Shown: piece after piece, positions 31,512 to 46,628 of the stretch
How the letters are laid out: every line of letters starts with the position of its first letter
How positions within the stretch are numbered: position 1 is the first letter of the stretch
From: Pectobacterium polaris
GTDB taxonomy: Bacteria; Pseudomonadota; Gammaproteobacteria; Enterobacterales; Enterobacteriaceae
DNA: 64,000 nt
Assembly (NCBI RefSeq): GCF_002307355.1
Contig: NZ_CP017481.1
Coordinates: 1,054,001 to 1,118,000 of the forward strand
Reading direction: 5' to 3'
Program-made: the position numbers and the translations under genes
The notes under the pieces: model-generated
The model's database searches: none
What the model was told of the DNA's origin: nothing
What the model saw: only the letters and a program-made list of their open reading frames with translations

Positions 31512-34301
31512 TTAATGTGCTTCATCCCAGTTCATGCCCGTACCGATGTCTACCTGTAACGGGACATTCAATTGCATACAACCTTCCATTAATGCTTTGA
31601 TTTTACTAATGGATTCTTCAATAACCGAATCATGAATCTCGAAAACCAACTCATCGTGAACCTGCATGATCATCTTCACCTTCGGCGTGTCTTTCTGTAG
31701 CCAATCGTCAATTGCGATCATCGCTTTCTTAATAATATCAGCAGCAGTGCCCTGCATTGGGGCGTTAATCGCCGCACGTTCTGCGCCTTTACGCGCCATC
31801 GCATTACGAGAATGGATATCTGGCAGGTAGAGACGGCGACCATCCAAAGTGGACACATAGCCATGCTCCGCAGCCTGTTGGCGCGTCCGCTCCATGTAAT
31901 CCTGCACACCAGGGTAACGCTCAAAATACAGGTTCATGTATTTCTGCGATTCGCTACGCGGAATATTCAACTGACGCGACAGGCCAAACGCGCTCATGCC
32001 GTAGATCAGGCCGAAGTTGATCGCTTTAGCACTGCGACGCTGTTCGGATGTCACCTTATCCAGCTCGATACCAAACACTTCTGACGCCGTTGCCCGGTGG
32101 ATATCCAGCCCGTTCGCGAATGCGTTCAACAGCCCTTTATCACCCGATAAGTGCGCCATGATGCGCAGTTCGATCTGCGAGTAGTCAGCCGCAACAATGC
32201 TGTAGCCCTTAGGCGCAATGAATGCCTGACGAATACGGCGCCCTTCGTCATTACGCACCGGGATGTTTTGCAGGTTCGGATCGCTGGAAGACAAACGCCC
32301 GGTCGCAGTAACAGCCTGATGATAAGACGTATGAACACGCTTCGTCGCTGGATTGATCATCAGCGGCAGCTTATCGGTGTAAGTAGATTTCAGCTTGGCC
32401 AACCCACGATATTCCAGAATCAGCTTCGGCAGAGGGTAATCCAGCGCCAGTTCAGCCAGCACTTCCTCATTGGTTGATGGCGCGCCTTTTGGCGTTTTCT
32501 TCAGAATCGGCAGCTTTTGCTTTTCATACAGAATACCCTGTAGCTGCTTGGTCGATGAGAGATTAAATTCTTCACCCGCCAGCTCATACGCTTGGATTTC
32601 CAGCTCCGCCAGACGTGCTGTGAGCTCTTTTGAATGTTCTGCCAGAATCACGGGATCGATCAGTACGCCTGTACGCTCGATGCGGGATAAAACCGGCACC
32701 AGCGGCATATCGATAGTCTGGAAGACCTGACACAGATCGGCATGCGGCTGGAGTTTACCCCAGAGCTTCTGGTGCAGATGCAGCGTAACGTCCGCATCCT
32801 CGGCGGCATAAGGCCCAGCCTGTTCCAGCGCAATCTGATTAAACGTCAGCTGATTTTTTCCCTTACCCGCGATCTCTTCAAAGGTAATGGTTTTATGCTT
32901 CAGATAGCGTTCGGCCAGGCTATCCATATCATGGCGGCCCGCCACGCTGTCGAGCACATAAGATTCCAGCATGGTATCAAACGCGATGCCGCGTAAATCG
33001 ATGTCATACCGCTGCATCACGCCTTTATCAAATTTGAGATTCTGGCCAATCTTAAGCAGCTTCTCATCTTCCAGCAGCGGTTTGAACAAGGCCAATACCT
33101 TGGTGCGATCCAACTGTTCCGGCGCATCCAGATAGTCATGTGCCAATGGCAAATAAGCCGCTTCACCCGGCTTAATCGCAAATGACAAGCCAATCAGATT
33201 AGCCGTGAGTGTATCCAGCCCGTCGGTTTCCGTATCAAAAGCGAAAACTTCAGCCTTTTTTAAACGCTCAACCCAATCGAGCAGCGTTTTCTCATCAAGA
33301 ATCGTGACATAACCGTCAGCAGAAAGCGTAGGCGCACTATCTTCTTCGGCGACTTGCTCAACCACCACGTTACTCGCCGCCTGAACAGGCTGGCTGCTCT
33401 TTTTACCCTGCATCCAGGTGCCTGATTCAATATCTGATAACCAGCGCTTAAATTCATAACGGGAAAAAAGACGATGCAACTCATCCACATCCAACTCGTT
33501 AACGGTGAGCTGATCGCAGGTAAGCTCCAGCTCAACATCCGTTTTAATGGTGGCAAGCTGATAAGAGAGGTAGGCCACGTCTTTGTGCTGTTCAAGCTTC
33601 GGCGCCATGGTTTTCGCACCACGGAAGGAAAGCCCGGCAATTTTATCAAGATTGGCATATAGCGAATCCAGCCCGCCGAGCCCTTGCAATAGCGCTTGAG
33701 CCGTTTTTTCACCCACGCCAGGTACACCAGGAATGTTATCCGATGCATCTCCCATCAGCGCAAGAAAATCGATAATCAGCTCAGGAGGGATACCGTACTT
33801 ATCACACACTTCCTGTGGGCCAAGAATAGAGTTATTCATGGTATTAATGAGCGTCACGCTTGGGGTCACTAGCTGCGCCATATCTTTATCGCCGGTACTA
33901 ATCAGCACCGACTTACCCACTTTTTCCGCCTGCACCGCGAGCGTACCGATCACATCGTCAGCCTCTACGCCGGAAACCGCCAGAAGCGGCAGCCCCATCG
34001 CTTTCACCATCTGATGCAGAGGCTCTATCTGTTCGCGTAGGTCCTCCGGCATAGGTGGACGGTGAGCCTTATAATTTTCGAACAATTCATCGCGAAACGT
34101 TTTCCCTTTCGCATCAAAAACAACGGCAACGTGGCTGGGCTGATATTGCAACAGCAAACTGCGTAGCATATTCAGCACGCCATACATTGCACCGGTTGCT
34201 TCTCCCGCGCTGTTTGTTAACGGAGGGAAAGCGTGATAAGCACGATACAAATAGGATGAACCGTCTACCAGTATTAAAGGGTTTTCTGCAATCTGAGCCA
34301 T
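31512..34301 (-). CDS. polA: DNA polymerase I
   Basis: 929 residues (E. coli 928). Domains: 5'-3' exonuclease (1-290, with [18 protein letters not shown]3TH), 3'-5' proofreading exonuclease (about 330-520, FDTETDGLD carries the metal acidic pair), polymerase (520-929) with motif [15 protein letters not shown], finger helix [20 protein letters not shown] and motif [11 protein letters not shown]. All catalytic residues are present. It performs Okazaki fragment maturation and gap filling. In E. coli yihG and yihF separate polA and dsbA; here they are missing. Confidence 0.99.
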   Translation of the reverse strand: MAQIAENPLILVDGSSYLYRAYHAFPPLTNSAGEATGAMYGVLNMLRSLLLQYQPSHVAVVFDAKGKTFRDELFENYKAHRPPMPEDLREQIEPLHQMVKAMGLPLLAVSGVEADDVIGTLAVQAEKVGKSVLISTGDKDMAQLVTPSVTLINTMNNSILGPQEVCDKYGIPPELIIDFLALMGDASDNIPGVPGVGEKTAQALLQGLGGLDSLYANLDKIAGLSFRGAKTMAPKLEQHKDVAYLSYQLATIKTDVELELTCDQLTVNELDVDELHRLFSRYEFKRWLSDIESGTWMQGKKSSQPVQAASNVVVEQVAEEDSAPTLSADGYVTILDEKTLLDWVERLKKAEVFAFDTETDGLDTLTANLIGLSFAIKPGEAAYLPLAHDYLDAPEQLDRTKVLALFKPLLEDEKLLKIGQNLKFDKGVMQRYDIDLRGIAFDTMLESYVLDSVAGRHDMDSLAERYLKHKTITFEEIAGKGKNQLTFNQIALEQAGPYAAEDADVTLHLHQKLWGKLQPHADLCQVFQTIDMPLVPVLSRIERTGVLIDPVILAEHSKELTARLAELEIQAYELAGEEFNLSSTKQLQGILYEKQKLPILKKTPKGAPSTNEEVLAELALDYPLPKLILEYRGLAKLKSTYTDKLPLMINPATKRVHTSYHQAVTATGRLSSSDPNLQNIPVRNDEGRRIRQAFIAPKGYSIVAADYSQIELRIMAHLSGDKGLLNAFANGLDIHRATASEVFGIELDKVTSEQRRSAKAINFGLIYGMSAFGLSRQLNIPRSESQKYMNLYFERYPGVQDYMERTRQQAAEHGYVSTLDGRRLYLPDIHSRNAMARKGAERAAINAPMQGTAADIIKKAMIAIDDWLQKDTPKVKMIMQVHDELVFEIHDSVIEESISKIKALMEGCMQLNVPLQVDIGTGMNWDEAH

Positions 34302-34679
34302 AGCCTGCCGTGATCGTTGTTGTCTGTCATAGCGCTAAGCATGCCATAGGTCAGGGAAAGAGACGATCCTTAACGTGAGATATTGGCTGATTTTGCATGG
34401 ATCCTCGCAAGATCTTCCTGTGGATAACTTTGTGAATAGTTTCCCCCGCTTAATTGCTAATTTTTCCTATTATCTTAAGCTATTTTTTTATATTCATTAA
34501 TTTCATGAAGTTATAATATAACCTGTTTGTTTTTAAGGCATGAAAAACCGTCATCCAATTTGTGGATATAAACAAAAAGATAAATAAATATTGCGGACTG
34601 ATGAGATATAAAAGATAAGAAGATGAAAAACGGGAAGGTATAAAGTCATGCGGTTTTACCCGCATGACTTATTAAATAA
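34302..34679. other. Gene-free polA upstream region with DnaA-box-like sites
   Basis: 378 bp, AT-rich between about 34440 and 34640, no plausible ORF. TGTGGATAA (34419-34427) is a perfect DnaA box; TGTGGATAT (34561-34569) is one base off. The polA promoter should be here. It occupies the place of E. coli yihF/yihG. Confidence 0.5.
34643..34670. terminator. Hairpin downstream of dsbA
   Basis: 11-bp perfect stem AAGTCATGCGG / CCGCATGACTT with TTTTAC loop, 9 nt after the dsbA stop. There is no long T-run on the minus strand, so strength is uncertain. Confidence 0.55.
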
Positions 34680-35303
34680 TTACTTCTTGGTAATGAGGAA
34701 CTTCACCACGTCAGCATACTGTTTTACATACCCATCCATTGAACTGGTATCAAGACCATCATTCTTGATCATATATTTACCGTTAACGAACATGGCTGGA
34801 ACGCCGCGTAATTGTAAATCGGCGGCCGCTTTTTCCTGCTGAGCAACCAAAGATTTCACAACAAAGCTATTCAGAGCACCATCAAATTCTTCCGCACTCA
34901 CGCCAGCTTTCACAAAGACTTCGCGAATATCTTCCGGCTTTTGTACGGTCTGTGTTTTCTGAACAGCATCAAACATCAGCGGGGTAATTTTATCTTCAAC
35001 GCCCAGCGCCATAGCGACAGCCCATGCCTGCGTCAGGTTTTTACCCAATGGGCCCAGGAAGTCCACGTGATAGCGTGTCATCTTCGTACCCTCTGGCAAC
35101 GCTTTTTTTACTGCATCTGGAACATGGTAAACCTGTTCAAATTGATAGCAGTGCGGGCAATAGAATGAGAAGAACTCAAGAACCTGAGGCTCTTGGGTTG
35201 CAGGTTTATCTAATTCTACATATTGCTTGCCATCAGAAAACTCTGCAGCAGAAGCACTAAATGCCAGAACAACGCCAATCAGCGCAAGCCATAATCTTTT
35301 CAT
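34680..35303 (-). CDS. dsbA: Periplasmic thiol:disulfide oxidoreductase DsbA
   Basis: 207 residues from the ATG at 35303, where the signal peptide [19 protein letters not shown] begins. Thioredoxin fold with active site [10 protein letters not shown] and the cis-proline loop in [12 protein letters not shown]. It introduces disulfides into exported proteins; in soft-rot bacteria these include pectate lyases and cellulases, so the gene matters for virulence (family knowledge). Lies 24 nt after srkA and is probably co-transcribed with it. Confidence 0.98.
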   Translation of the reverse strand: MKRLWLALIGVVLAFSASAAEFSDGKQYVELDKPATQEPQVLEFFSFYCPHCYQFEQVYHVPDAVKKALPEGTKMTRYHVDFLGPLGKNLTQAWAVAMALGVEDKITPLMFDAVQKTQTVQKPEDIREVFVKAGVSAEEFDGALNSFVVKSLVAQQEKAAADLQLRGVPAMFVNGKYMIKNDGLDTSSMDGYVKQYADVVKFLITKK

Positions 35304-35327
35304 AAATTTCACTCTCTCCATTTAATT

Positions 35328-36314
35328 TCAGTACATTGGCATTAGCTGTAGAGGAGGTTCCTGCAACAGCTGAGTTTGCCCAATAAATATTGCCGTTTGC
35401 TTCAACCAGAAATCAGCATCCGTCATCCAGGGGAAATTTTTTGGAAAAGCAGGATCTTCCCAGCGACGAGCAACCCAGGCTAGATAATAAACCTGCCGCA
35501 TCGCACGAAGAGGCTCAATCAGCGCGAGCTCTTTCTCCTGAAATTCCGCAAATTCGCTATAGGCTTCTAACAAGATATCCAGTTGAATACGTTGTTCACG
35601 ACGGTCACCATGCAACAGCATCCATAAATCCTGAATTGCTGGACCATTGCGGGCATCATCCAAATCTACAAATAACGGACCATCACGCCACAAAATATTG
35701 CCTGGATGACAATCCCCATGCAGACGCAGTGGTCGCCAGTCGTTATGCCAATAAGTTTCAACTGTATCAATCAGTTGACGGGTCGCCTGTAAAAAATCAT
35801 GTCGATGTATTTTCGGTATTAGCGGACATGTCTCCAACAGCCGATAAGGTTCATGCAGATATTCATTTACCCCGATCGTAGGACGCTCGGTGAATAACGA
35901 TTTCTGACCCGTCTGGTGAATCCGGCCGAGAAAACGGCCAACCCACTCTAGCTGGTCTTCATTGTCCATTTCATACTGCCGCCCGCCCACGCTGGGGAAT
36001 ACGGCAAAATGAAATCCTTCATAGACATTCAACGTCTGCCCATTAAGCGAGACGGGCGCGACAATAGGGACTTCATCTTCTGCCAATTGCTGGGCAAAAA
36101 TATGCTCTTCCTCAATCTGCGCTGTGCTCCACCGTTCCGGGCGATAAAATTTCACCACGAATCGTTTACGATCTTCATCCGCAAACTGGTACACCCGATT
36201 CTCATAACTGTTTAATGCCGTCAAACCAGAATCAACGCGCAGCCCAACATCCAGCAAGGCATCCACGATCAGATCGGGGAATAGCGTCTGGAAATTAAAT
36301 ATCGAACTATTCAT
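35328..36314 (-). CDS. srkA: Stress response kinase A
   Basis: 328 residues from the ATG at 36314 (MNSSIFNFQTLFPD), as in E. coli SrkA (RdoA/YihE). Eukaryotic-like kinase fold: VVKFYRPERW (ATP lysine), LHGDCHPGNILW (catalytic loop) and FVDLDDARNGPAIQDLW (metal Asp). It protects cells from stress-induced death and is part of the Cpx-controlled srkA-dsbA unit. Confidence 0.95.
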   Translation of the reverse strand: MNSSIFNFQTLFPDLIVDALLDVGLRVDSGLTALNSYENRVYQFADEDRKRFVVKFYRPERWSTAQIEEEHIFAQQLAEDEVPIVAPVSLNGQTLNVYEGFHFAVFPSVGGRQYEMDNEDQLEWVGRFLGRIHQTGQKSLFTERPTIGVNEYLHEPYRLLETCPLIPKIHRHDFLQATRQLIDTVETYWHNDWRPLRLHGDCHPGNILWRDGPLFVDLDDARNGPAIQDLWMLLHGDRREQRIQLDILLEAYSEFAEFQEKELALIEPLRAMRQVYYLAWVARRWEDPAFPKNFPWMTDADFWLKQTAIFIGQTQLLQEPPLQLMPMY

Positions 36315-36392
36315 CACGGCCACAAATGGTTAGAGGCGACGTAAGAGATATGCGTGCAATAGTTAGCATCATGAACGTGTTATTCCTTTCCA

Positions 36393-36662
36393 CTAGTCTT
36401 TAATAACTCCCCGGGCACGAAGCAAAGCTGTCTTAAAATCTTCTTCGTAGTCCTTCTTCAAACCGGGGATGACTTGTTCTTTATCTGCATCACGCATTTT
36501 TAGATGGTAAATAAGGATATCATCAGTCAGTTCATTTAACTGCCCCTCGAACCCCGCCTCCTGTGCAAGGTTTTGTAAAAATTGCACCAGATTTAAATCG
36601 GGTTCTTTTTGCCAAGCTGGATGCAGCAGTTCAATCAGCTCATTAACGCGATGGCATTTCAT
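36393..36662 (-). CDS. yihD: DUF1040 protein YihD
   Basis: 89 residues, E. coli length. [33 protein letters not shown] and [12 protein letters not shown] are family blocks. Small, soluble, acidic; function unknown. TCCTTTTTT-type context upstream includes AAGGAG before the ATG. It precedes srkA-dsbA, as in E. coli. Confidence 0.93.
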   Translation of the reverse strand: MKCHRVNELIELLHPAWQKEPDLNLVQFLQNLAQEAGFEGQLNELTDDILIYHLKMRDADKEQVIPGLKKDYEEDFKTALLRARGVIKD

Positions 36663-36874
36663 TTTTTTCTCCTTAAAAACGATTTGTACTCAATAAATTT
36701 CAATATGCCGGAAGCCGCTTGAACGATATTGAGCATATAGTGATAAAAATAACAGCCTTGTGCACATGAGGAAAGAACTTGGTCTTCAGTGAAAGTTTTT
36801 AGAGAATAACGCATGGTTTATCCCTCAAAACATTCAGAACAGAAGAAAGTGAGCATAGATACTTGGAAAGTAAA

Positions 36875-37453
36875 ATGATTACTGGCGTTATTCTCGCAGG
36901 CGGACGGGCAATCCGCATGGGCGGGCACGATAAAGGTCTGATAGCACTGAACGGTGTACCGCTATACCAGCACGTTCTGTCTCGGCTTAAAGCACAGGTC
37001 GATGAGGTCATGATCAGCGCTAATCGCAATCAGGCTGTGTATGCACAAAGTGGCTGCCGCATTATTGGTGACTTTGATGCAAGCTTTCCAGGCCCGTTGG
37101 CGGGCATTCTGAGTGGGTTACATGCTTCTCCATCCGAATGGGTCGTATTTGTCCCTTGCGATGTCCCCGCACTCCCCCTCGATCTGGTGCACCGCTTGTG
37201 GCAAGCACGTGGGGAAGCAAATGCGACTTATGCCACAGACGGAGAACGTCCACATCCCACATTACTCTTAATCAATAGAAACCTTATTGAGCCGCTGGAA
37301 GCTTACCTGCTTCTTGGAAACCGTAAGCTGATGCTATTTATCGAACAGGTTGGAGCAAACGCCGTTTCATTTAGCGAGCAGCCTAAAGCCTTTCGCAATA
37401 TGAATTCACCTGAAGATTTATCCAATTGGGAGGATCAACACTGTGAATCCTAA
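36875..37453 (+). CDS. mobA: Molybdenum cofactor guanylyltransferase
   Basis: 192 residues from the ATG at 36875; an in-frame TTG at 36863 is possible. Nucleotidyltransferase motif VILAGGRAIRMGGHDKGL (GTP binding), metal site PCDVPALP, and NMNSPEDL near the end. It attaches GMP to molybdopterin to form MGD. The stop lies 11 nt inside mobB, so the two are coupled. Confidence 0.96.
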   Translation: MITGVILAGGRAIRMGGHDKGLIALNGVPLYQHVLSRLKAQVDEVMISANRNQAVYAQSGCRIIGDFDASFPGPLAGILSGLHASPSEWVVFVPCDVPALPLDLVHRLWQARGEANATYATDGERPHPTLLLINRNLIEPLEAYLLLGNRKLMLFIEQVGANAVSFSEQPKAFRNMNSPEDLSNWEDQHCES

Positions 37454-37964
37454 TCGTGTCCCCTTGCTCGCTATTGCTGCTTATAGCGGTACAGGTAAAA
37501 CGACATTACTTAAACACGTCATCCCGCTACTGACTCATCATGGTGTTCGAGTCGGACTCATTAAACATACGCATCATCAGATGGATATTGATACGCCAGG
37601 TAAAGATAGCTATGAGCTCCGTAAGGCAGGCGCAGCACAAACGATTGTTGCTAGCAGCCAAAGGTGGGCGCTGATGACGGAGACTCCTGATCAGGAAGAA
37701 CCCAATATTTACCATCTAGCTGAAAAAATGGATGCGTCTACTCTCGATCTGGTGCTGGTTGAGGGGTTCAAACATGAGAAGATCGCTAAAATAGCCTTAT
37801 TTCGCCAATCGTTGGGTAGAGAATTAAGTGATTTGATCGATGAGTATGTCATCGCGATTGCAGCAGATGGTGAGATCGACACCACGCTTCCAGTGCTTGA
37901 TATCAATCAACCAGAGCAGGTTGCTACTTTTATCCACCAATGGCTCAAAAATAATAATCTGTAG
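37443..37964 (+). CDS. mobB: Molybdopterin-guanine dinucleotide adapter MobB
   Basis: 173 residues with a GTG start at 37443 that follows GGGAGG and overlaps mobA. Walker A AYSGTGKTTLL, then GLIKHTHHQMDIDTPGKDSYELRKAGA and LVEGFKHEKIAKI, as in E. coli MobB. It binds GTP and assists MobA; not essential. The rRNA operon follows in the opposite direction. Confidence 0.96.
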   Translation: MNPNRVPLLAIAAYSGTGKTTLLKHVIPLLTHHGVRVGLIKHTHHQMDIDTPGKDSYELRKAGAAQTIVASSQRWALMTETPDQEEPNIYHLAEKMDASTLDLVLVEGFKHEKIAKIALFRQSLGRELSDLIDEYVIAIAADGEIDTTLPVLDINQPEQVATFIHQWLKNNNL

Positions 37965-38110
37965 TGCGGAATAGGCTACCGTTCACTCTGAACCATTAGG
38001 TAATGTCTGGTAGAAAATGGGCTTCTGAACCCAAAAAAACAAACTTTCCCATGCGCTGTATCCAGCATGTGATCTGCAGGCTTTTGTAAATCCACCCAAT
38101 TTCCCATAGC

Positions 38111-38140
38111 AAAAAGCCCCTGTCTTTCGACAGGGGCTTT
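38111..38140 (-). terminator. rRNA operon terminator
   Basis: Stem AGCCCCTGTC / GACAGGGGCT with a 4-nt loop, 13 nt after the 5S gene; the minus strand continues TTTT. Confidence 0.9.
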
Positions 38141-38151
38141 CCACTTATTTG

Positions 38152-38271
38152 ATGCCTGGCAGTTCCCTACTCTCACATGGGGAAGCCCCACACTACCATC
38201 GGCGCTACGGCGTTTCACTTCTGAGTTCGGCATGGGGTCAGGTGGGACCACCGCGCTATCGCCGCCAGGCA
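38152..38271 (-). rRNA. rrf: 5S ribosomal RNA
   Basis: 120 nt. 5' end TGCCTGGCGG (at 38271) and 3' end CTGCCAGGCAT (at 38152) pair as helix I; internal ACCCCATGCCGAACTCAG is the universal loop. Last gene of the rrn operon; no extra tRNA follows. Confidence 0.97.
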
Positions 38272-38389
38272 AATTCTGTTTCATTCTAACCGTTATACGT
38301 TGCTTACGCGCTCGCACAACCATCAGAACCAATCTTTGAACAAGCTGAGTATCGTTTTTTGAGTCGTCTCAAAACACCTTCGGTGTTGT

Positions 38390-41299
<2,910 letters not shown>

Positions 41300-41448
41300 T
41301 CACAACCCGAAGGTGTCTTTGATAAATCAAAGTCACTGTCGCGCTGCGATTATTTGAGATACTCATTGACACACTGACACGCCCTTCCTACCCGCAGGTA
41401 TCAAGGTGTGTTCAGCTGTCATGTTTCAATTTTCAGCTTGTTCCAGAT

Positions 41449-41460
41449 TGTTAAAGAGCA
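41449..41460 (-). promoter_or_regulatory. boxA antiterminator in the 16S-23S spacer
   Basis: TGCTCTTTAACA on the minus strand, identical to the leader boxA. It reloads Nus antitermination factors before 23S. Confidence 0.85.
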
Positions 41461-41531
41461 ATATCGTAAACATGACTCCAGAGAATCATCTTTACGATAT
41501 TCATGATAATGTCTTTCACTCATTATCGGAT

Positions 41532-41607
41532 TGGCGTCCCCAAGGGGATTCGAACCCCTGTTACAGCCGTGAAAGGGCAGTGTCCTAGGCCTCTAGACGA
41601 TGGGGAC
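41532..41607 (-). tRNA. gltU: tRNA-Glu (anticodon TTC) in the rRNA spacer
   Basis: 76 nt with encoded CCA. Acceptor GTCCCCA begins at 41607; anticodon loop CTTTCAC carries TTC at 41571-41573; T arm GGTTCGAATCC. A tRNA-Glu spacer makes this an rrnB/C/E/G-type operon rather than an Ile/Ala (rrnA/D/H) one. Confidence 0.97.
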
Positions 41608-41748
41608 ACAAAAATCCGCACCAGGTCATAAACCCGGCACGCTCGCGTCAGCATGAGTCTACACTCATGACATCAACAGGTGCGCTTGCTCAGTATTTTC
41701 ATCAGACAATCTGTGTGAGCACTTCACGTAACACACATCTTTTTTGGT

Positions 41749-43289
<1,541 letters not shown>

Positions 43290-43442
43290 AAGATTTGTTT
43301 GATTTGCTGAACTCGTCAGCGATGCTCAAAGAATTAGTAACTGTTTATTCGTAATGAATTTTACTGTTGTTCACTCTTCAAGACTTTTTATATCGTTTAA
43401 GATACGGTCTTGTGAGTGCCCACACAGATTGTCTGATTATAT

Positions 43443-43454
43443 TGTTAAAGAGCA
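43443..43454 (-). promoter_or_regulatory. boxA antiterminator in the rrn leader
   Basis: TGCTCTTTAACA on the minus strand, downstream of P2 and about 155 nt before 16S. Confidence 0.88.
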
Positions 43455-43484
43455 GTGCCACTTCATCGGTGGCGCGGGCTGCAT

Positions 43485-43512
43485 ATACTATGCTTTTCCG
43501 CTGTGAAGTCAA
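43485..43512 (-). promoter_or_regulatory. rrn P2 promoter
   Basis: Minus strand: TTGACT (43507-43512), 16-nt spacer, TAGTAT (43485-43490), in the standard P2 position. Confidence 0.8.
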
Positions 43513-43590
43513 GTCATTACTGACTGCTTCGTTGAATCTTTTTGCTGTCACCACAACTGCGTATCGCTGTTGCCGTGTCAGTGGATGCGC

Positions 43591-43618
43591 ATTATAGGGA
43601 CTTCTCGCACGCTGACAA
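43591..43618 (-). promoter_or_regulatory. rrn P1 promoter
   Basis: Minus strand: TTGTCA (43613-43618), 16-nt spacer, TATAAT (43591-43596), then the GC-rich discriminator GCGC typical of ppGpp/DksA-sensitive P1. It is 106 bp upstream of P2. The upstream A/T-rich bases (43640-43660) look like an UP element. Confidence 0.88.
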
Positions 43619-43688
43619 GCGCTAAATGCAAAAAAGTTACCGAGTGATTTTTTTTTCAGCAAAGCGAATTAAAAGACGCCGTTATGCC

Positions 43689-43718
43689 GGATTTTTCGCC
43701 GCTAATTGGGCGAAATCC
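43689..43718 (-). terminator. Hairpin at the end of the rbs operon
   Basis: Directly after the rbsR stop: minus strand GGATTTCGCC / GGCGAAAAATCC with a small bulge and an 8-nt loop. It may separate rbs transcripts from the rrn promoters. Confidence 0.5.
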
Positions 43719-44714
43719 TCACCGGACAGACTGACGCACCATCAATTCCGGCGTCAGCACCAACGCATTTGGCGCGGTATTAGGATGTTCCAGACGATAT
43801 AAAAGTGTATCCACCGCTAATTCGCCGAGTTCATCTTTAGGTTGGTGAACGGTAGTAAGAGGTGGAGACATATAGCGGGCCAGCTCAATGTCATCGTAAC
43901 CAATAACTGCCATATCTTGCGGAATAGAAAGTCCAGCCTGATAAAGTGCATGGTAAACGCCAACGGCCATCGCATCGTTACTGGTGAACACCGCTTCAGG
44001 TTTATCCTCCAGCGCTAACAACTGCTGCATAGCGCGGTAGCCCGCTTCAAACTCAAAATCACCGAAAATTTCATAATCAGCGGGAACGAATAGCCCAGCG
44101 AGCTTCATCGCCTGTCGATAACCTTCTAATCGGTTATAGGCTGTCGTCTTATCTTTCGGACCCGCAATGCAGGCTATCTTTTTATAGCCACGAGAAATGA
44201 GGTAATTGGTCGCGATCTCTCCACCGAGCAGGGAGTTATCTTTAATGACGTCCATAACGCCTTCAAAAGGTGCCCAATCCATCATGACCATAGGTATAGA
44301 AGGATAGCGACTCATCATTTCAGGCAAAGGGCGATGGCTTTCGGTGCACATCAACAGTACACCGTCGACTCGCTTTTGCAGCAGCGTTTCGAGACTATGG
44401 CTCATTCTGTCGCGGTCGCCTTCGGTGTTGCACAGAATCAGGCTATAGCCTCGTTCATAACAGCAACGCTCTACGCCACGCACCACTTCGGCATAAAACG
44501 GGTTATTACTGGCAGTGAGCAACATGCCGATGGTGCGAGTCTGGTTTATTTTCAGACTTCTGGCTAGCGCAGACGGCGCATAGTTGAGATCCTCAACGGC
44601 CTTCATCACTTTTTCGCGAATGGTATCGCTGACAAAGCGATTGTTATTAATGACGTGAGATACGGTAGAAGTAGAAACGCCCGCAAGACGGGCGACATCT
44701 TTCATGGTGGCCAA
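43719..44714 (-). CDS. rbsR: Ribose operon repressor
   Basis: 331 residues, LacI/GalR family. [25 protein letters not shown], hinge [19 protein letters not shown], then a periplasmic-binding-protein-like ribose domain ending in a ...LMVRQSV tail. Starts 3 nt after rbsK. It binds the palindromes at 49552 and 49631; ribose releases it. Last gene of rbsDACBKR. Confidence 0.96.
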   Translation of the reverse strand: MATMKDVARLAGVSTSTVSHVINNNRFVSDTIREKVMKAVEDLNYAPSALARSLKINQTRTIGMLLTASNNPFYAEVVRGVERCCYERGYSLILCNTEGDRDRMSHSLETLLQKRVDGVLLMCTESHRPLPEMMSRYPSIPMVMMDWAPFEGVMDVIKDNSLLGGEIATNYLISRGYKKIACIAGPKDKTTAYNRLEGYRQAMKLAGLFVPADYEIFGDFEFEAGYRAMQQLLALEDKPEAVFTSNDAMAVGVYHALYQAGLSIPQDMAVIGYDDIELARYMSPPLTTVHQPKDELGELAVDTLLYRLEHPNTAPNALVLTPELMVRQSVR

Positions 44715-44717
44715 AGA

Positions 44718-45644
44718 TCACCCCTGGGTTTGCAAAAATGCGTCGATCTCTTCACGCCACGGGACAGAGGGCTGAGCGCCTCGGCGAGTAACGGCTATCG
44801 CAGCTGCCGCATGGGCAAATTTTACTGCGGAGGACATGGGTTTATTTTCCAGCAATGCAGTCACTAACGCGCCATTAAACGTGTCTCCGGCGGCGATAGT
44901 ATCCACGGCTTTTACACGATATCCCGGAATTCGCTGCCCTTGGCCGTTTTCACTTAACCATACGCCACGGCTACCCAATGTGATGAGCACCGTTTCGATA
45001 CCTTTATCGTGCAGAACCTGTGCTGCGCGAGCCGCATCGTCTTCCGTCTCAACGGTAATTCCCGTCAGGAACTGTGCTTCGGTTTCATTCGGCGTGATCA
45101 TATTGACCAGCGATAACAGTTCATCGGGTAGTTCACGGGCTGGGGCGGGGTTCAGAATCACTTTAGTTTGGTGTTCATGCGCCAGTTTAGCGGCTGCAAT
45201 AACCGTTTCCAACGGGGACTCAAGCTGCATAAGCAACGCAGAAGCATCAATAATGTGTTGCTGATGACGATGAAGGTAATCAGGCGTCACAGCAGCATTC
45301 GCGCCTGCGTTAATCGCAATCATGTTCTCAGCGTCGGCGTTAACAAAAATCAGCGCGACGCCGGTTGTTTCCCCGGAGATAGCCTCAACGGCGGAAACAT
45401 CAATATTGTCCTTGGATAACTGCTGGCAAATACGGGCACCGATATCATCTTCTCCAACACAGGCAATAAAGGCGATGTCTGCACCGCTTCGACCCGCAGC
45501 AACGGCCTGATTGGCACCTTTCCCACCGAAAGCAACGCTATATTGCTCACCGATCACCGTTTCGCCCGGGCGGGGAAATTGCTCAAGATTGAGAATATGG
45601 TCAGCATTAATACTGCCCAGCACCACCAGCTTACCCGTTTTCAT
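44718..45644 (-). CDS. rbsK: Ribokinase
   Basis: 308 residues from the ATG at 45644 (MKTGKLVVLGSINADHIL); codons upstream to 45683 are unlikely. PfkB signatures GGKGANQAVAAGRSG and DTIAAGDTFNGALV (anion hole and catalytic Asp), with NPAPARELPD between. It phosphorylates ribose on O5. Separated from rbsB by a hairpin-containing gap. Confidence 0.96.
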   Translation of the reverse strand: MKTGKLVVLGSINADHILNLEQFPRPGETVIGEQYSVAFGGKGANQAVAAGRSGADIAFIACVGEDDIGARICQQLSKDNIDVSAVEAISGETTGVALIFVNADAENMIAINAGANAAVTPDYLHRHQQHIIDASALLMQLESPLETVIAAAKLAHEHQTKVILNPAPARELPDELLSLVNMITPNETEAQFLTGITVETEDDAARAAQVLHDKGIETVLITLGSRGVWLSENGQGQRIPGYRVKAVDTIAAGDTFNGALVTALLENKPMSSAVKFAHAAAAIAVTRRGAQPSVPWREEIDAFLQTQG

Positions 45645-45671
45645 TATGTCGAATCCCGCTACGTTAATAAT

Positions 45672-45694
45672 GCGCCACCACAAACGGGTGGCGC
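45672..45694 (-). terminator. Intercistronic hairpin rbsB-rbsK
   Basis: GCGCCACC / GGTGGCGC stem with a 7-nt loop and no T-run. Typical of the stabilising 3' hairpin after a highly expressed binding-protein gene, giving partial attenuation of rbsK-rbsR. Confidence 0.6.
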
Positions 45695-45715
45695 GAGCCC
45701 TGCTTTATTCTTTAA

Positions 45716-46603
45716 TTATTTTGCGACCAGCTTCAGGTCAACCGGAATGATGGCCTGCGTTTTTTCGCCTTTCAGCACTTTCGCAGCGGTTTCGATACCG
45801 ATCACACCGATCTGATCAGGACGCTGAGCAACAGTCGCAGCCAGCTTGCCTGATTCAACGGCCTTCACGCCATCCTGAGTGCCGTCAAAACCAACGACCA
45901 GCACATCTGTTTTACCTGCAGTTTGCAGTGCACGCAGTGCACCCAACGCCATTTCATCGTTCTGAGCAAATACGGCCTGAACGTCAGGGTGCGCGGTCAG
46001 CAGGTTCTGCATCACGTTCAGCCCTTTAGTACGGTCGAAGTCAGCTGGCTGGCTGGCCAGCATAACGAATTTATTTTTCTCAGCAGATTTCATGAAGCCA
46101 GCCCCACGCTCGCGCGCGGCAGACGTTCCAGCGATGCCTTCCAACTGAATCACTTTGGCACCTTCACCCAATTTCTTGGCAAGGAAATCACCGGCAACTT
46201 TACCGCCGAAGGCGTTATCAGAAGCCACGTGGCTTACAACTTCACCACTGCTCGCAACGCGGTCAAGTGTAATAACAGGGATCTTGGCCTGGTTAGCCAT
46301 TTTGATCGCATTACCTACTGCATCAGAATCAGTCGGGTTGATCAGCAGAACTTTGGTTCCACGCACCGTCAAATCCTGAACGTTAGCCAGTTCTTTTGCT
46401 GGGTTATTCTGGGAATCCAGTACAATCAGCTCGTAACCCAGCTTGTCAGCTTCTTTCTGTGCACCCTCTTTCATTGAAACAAAGAACGGGTTATTCAGCG
46501 TAGAAACCACCAGAGCAACCGTATCTTTGGCCAAGGCATTAGCACTGACAGTCGCGCTCAGCGCAACAGCGGAAACCAGAGTAGCCAGCTTTTTCATATT
46601 CAT
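45716..46603 (-). CDS. rbsB: Periplasmic ribose-binding protein
   Basis: 295 residues. Signal peptide [20 protein letters not shown] with cleavage after ANALA. Ribose-binding residues in [35 protein letters not shown] and [15 protein letters not shown]. It delivers ribose to RbsAC and to the Trg-type chemoreceptor. Start supported by AGGA 7-10 nt upstream of the ATG. Confidence 0.97.
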   Translation of the reverse strand: MNMKKLATLVSAVALSATVSANALAKDTVALVVSTLNNPFFVSMKEGAQKEADKLGYELIVLDSQNNPAKELANVQDLTVRGTKVLLINPTDSDAVGNAIKMANQAKIPVITLDRVASSGEVVSHVASDNAFGGKVAGDFLAKKLGEGAKVIQLEGIAGTSAARERGAGFMKSAEKNKFVMLASQPADFDRTKGLNVMQNLLTAHPDVQAVFAQNDEMALGALRALQTAGKTDVLVVGFDGTQDGVKAVESGKLAATVAQRPDQIGVIGIETAAKVLKGEKTQAIIPVDLKLVAK

Positions 46604-46628
46604 AACTCAATTCCTGTGTGAATGAAGG

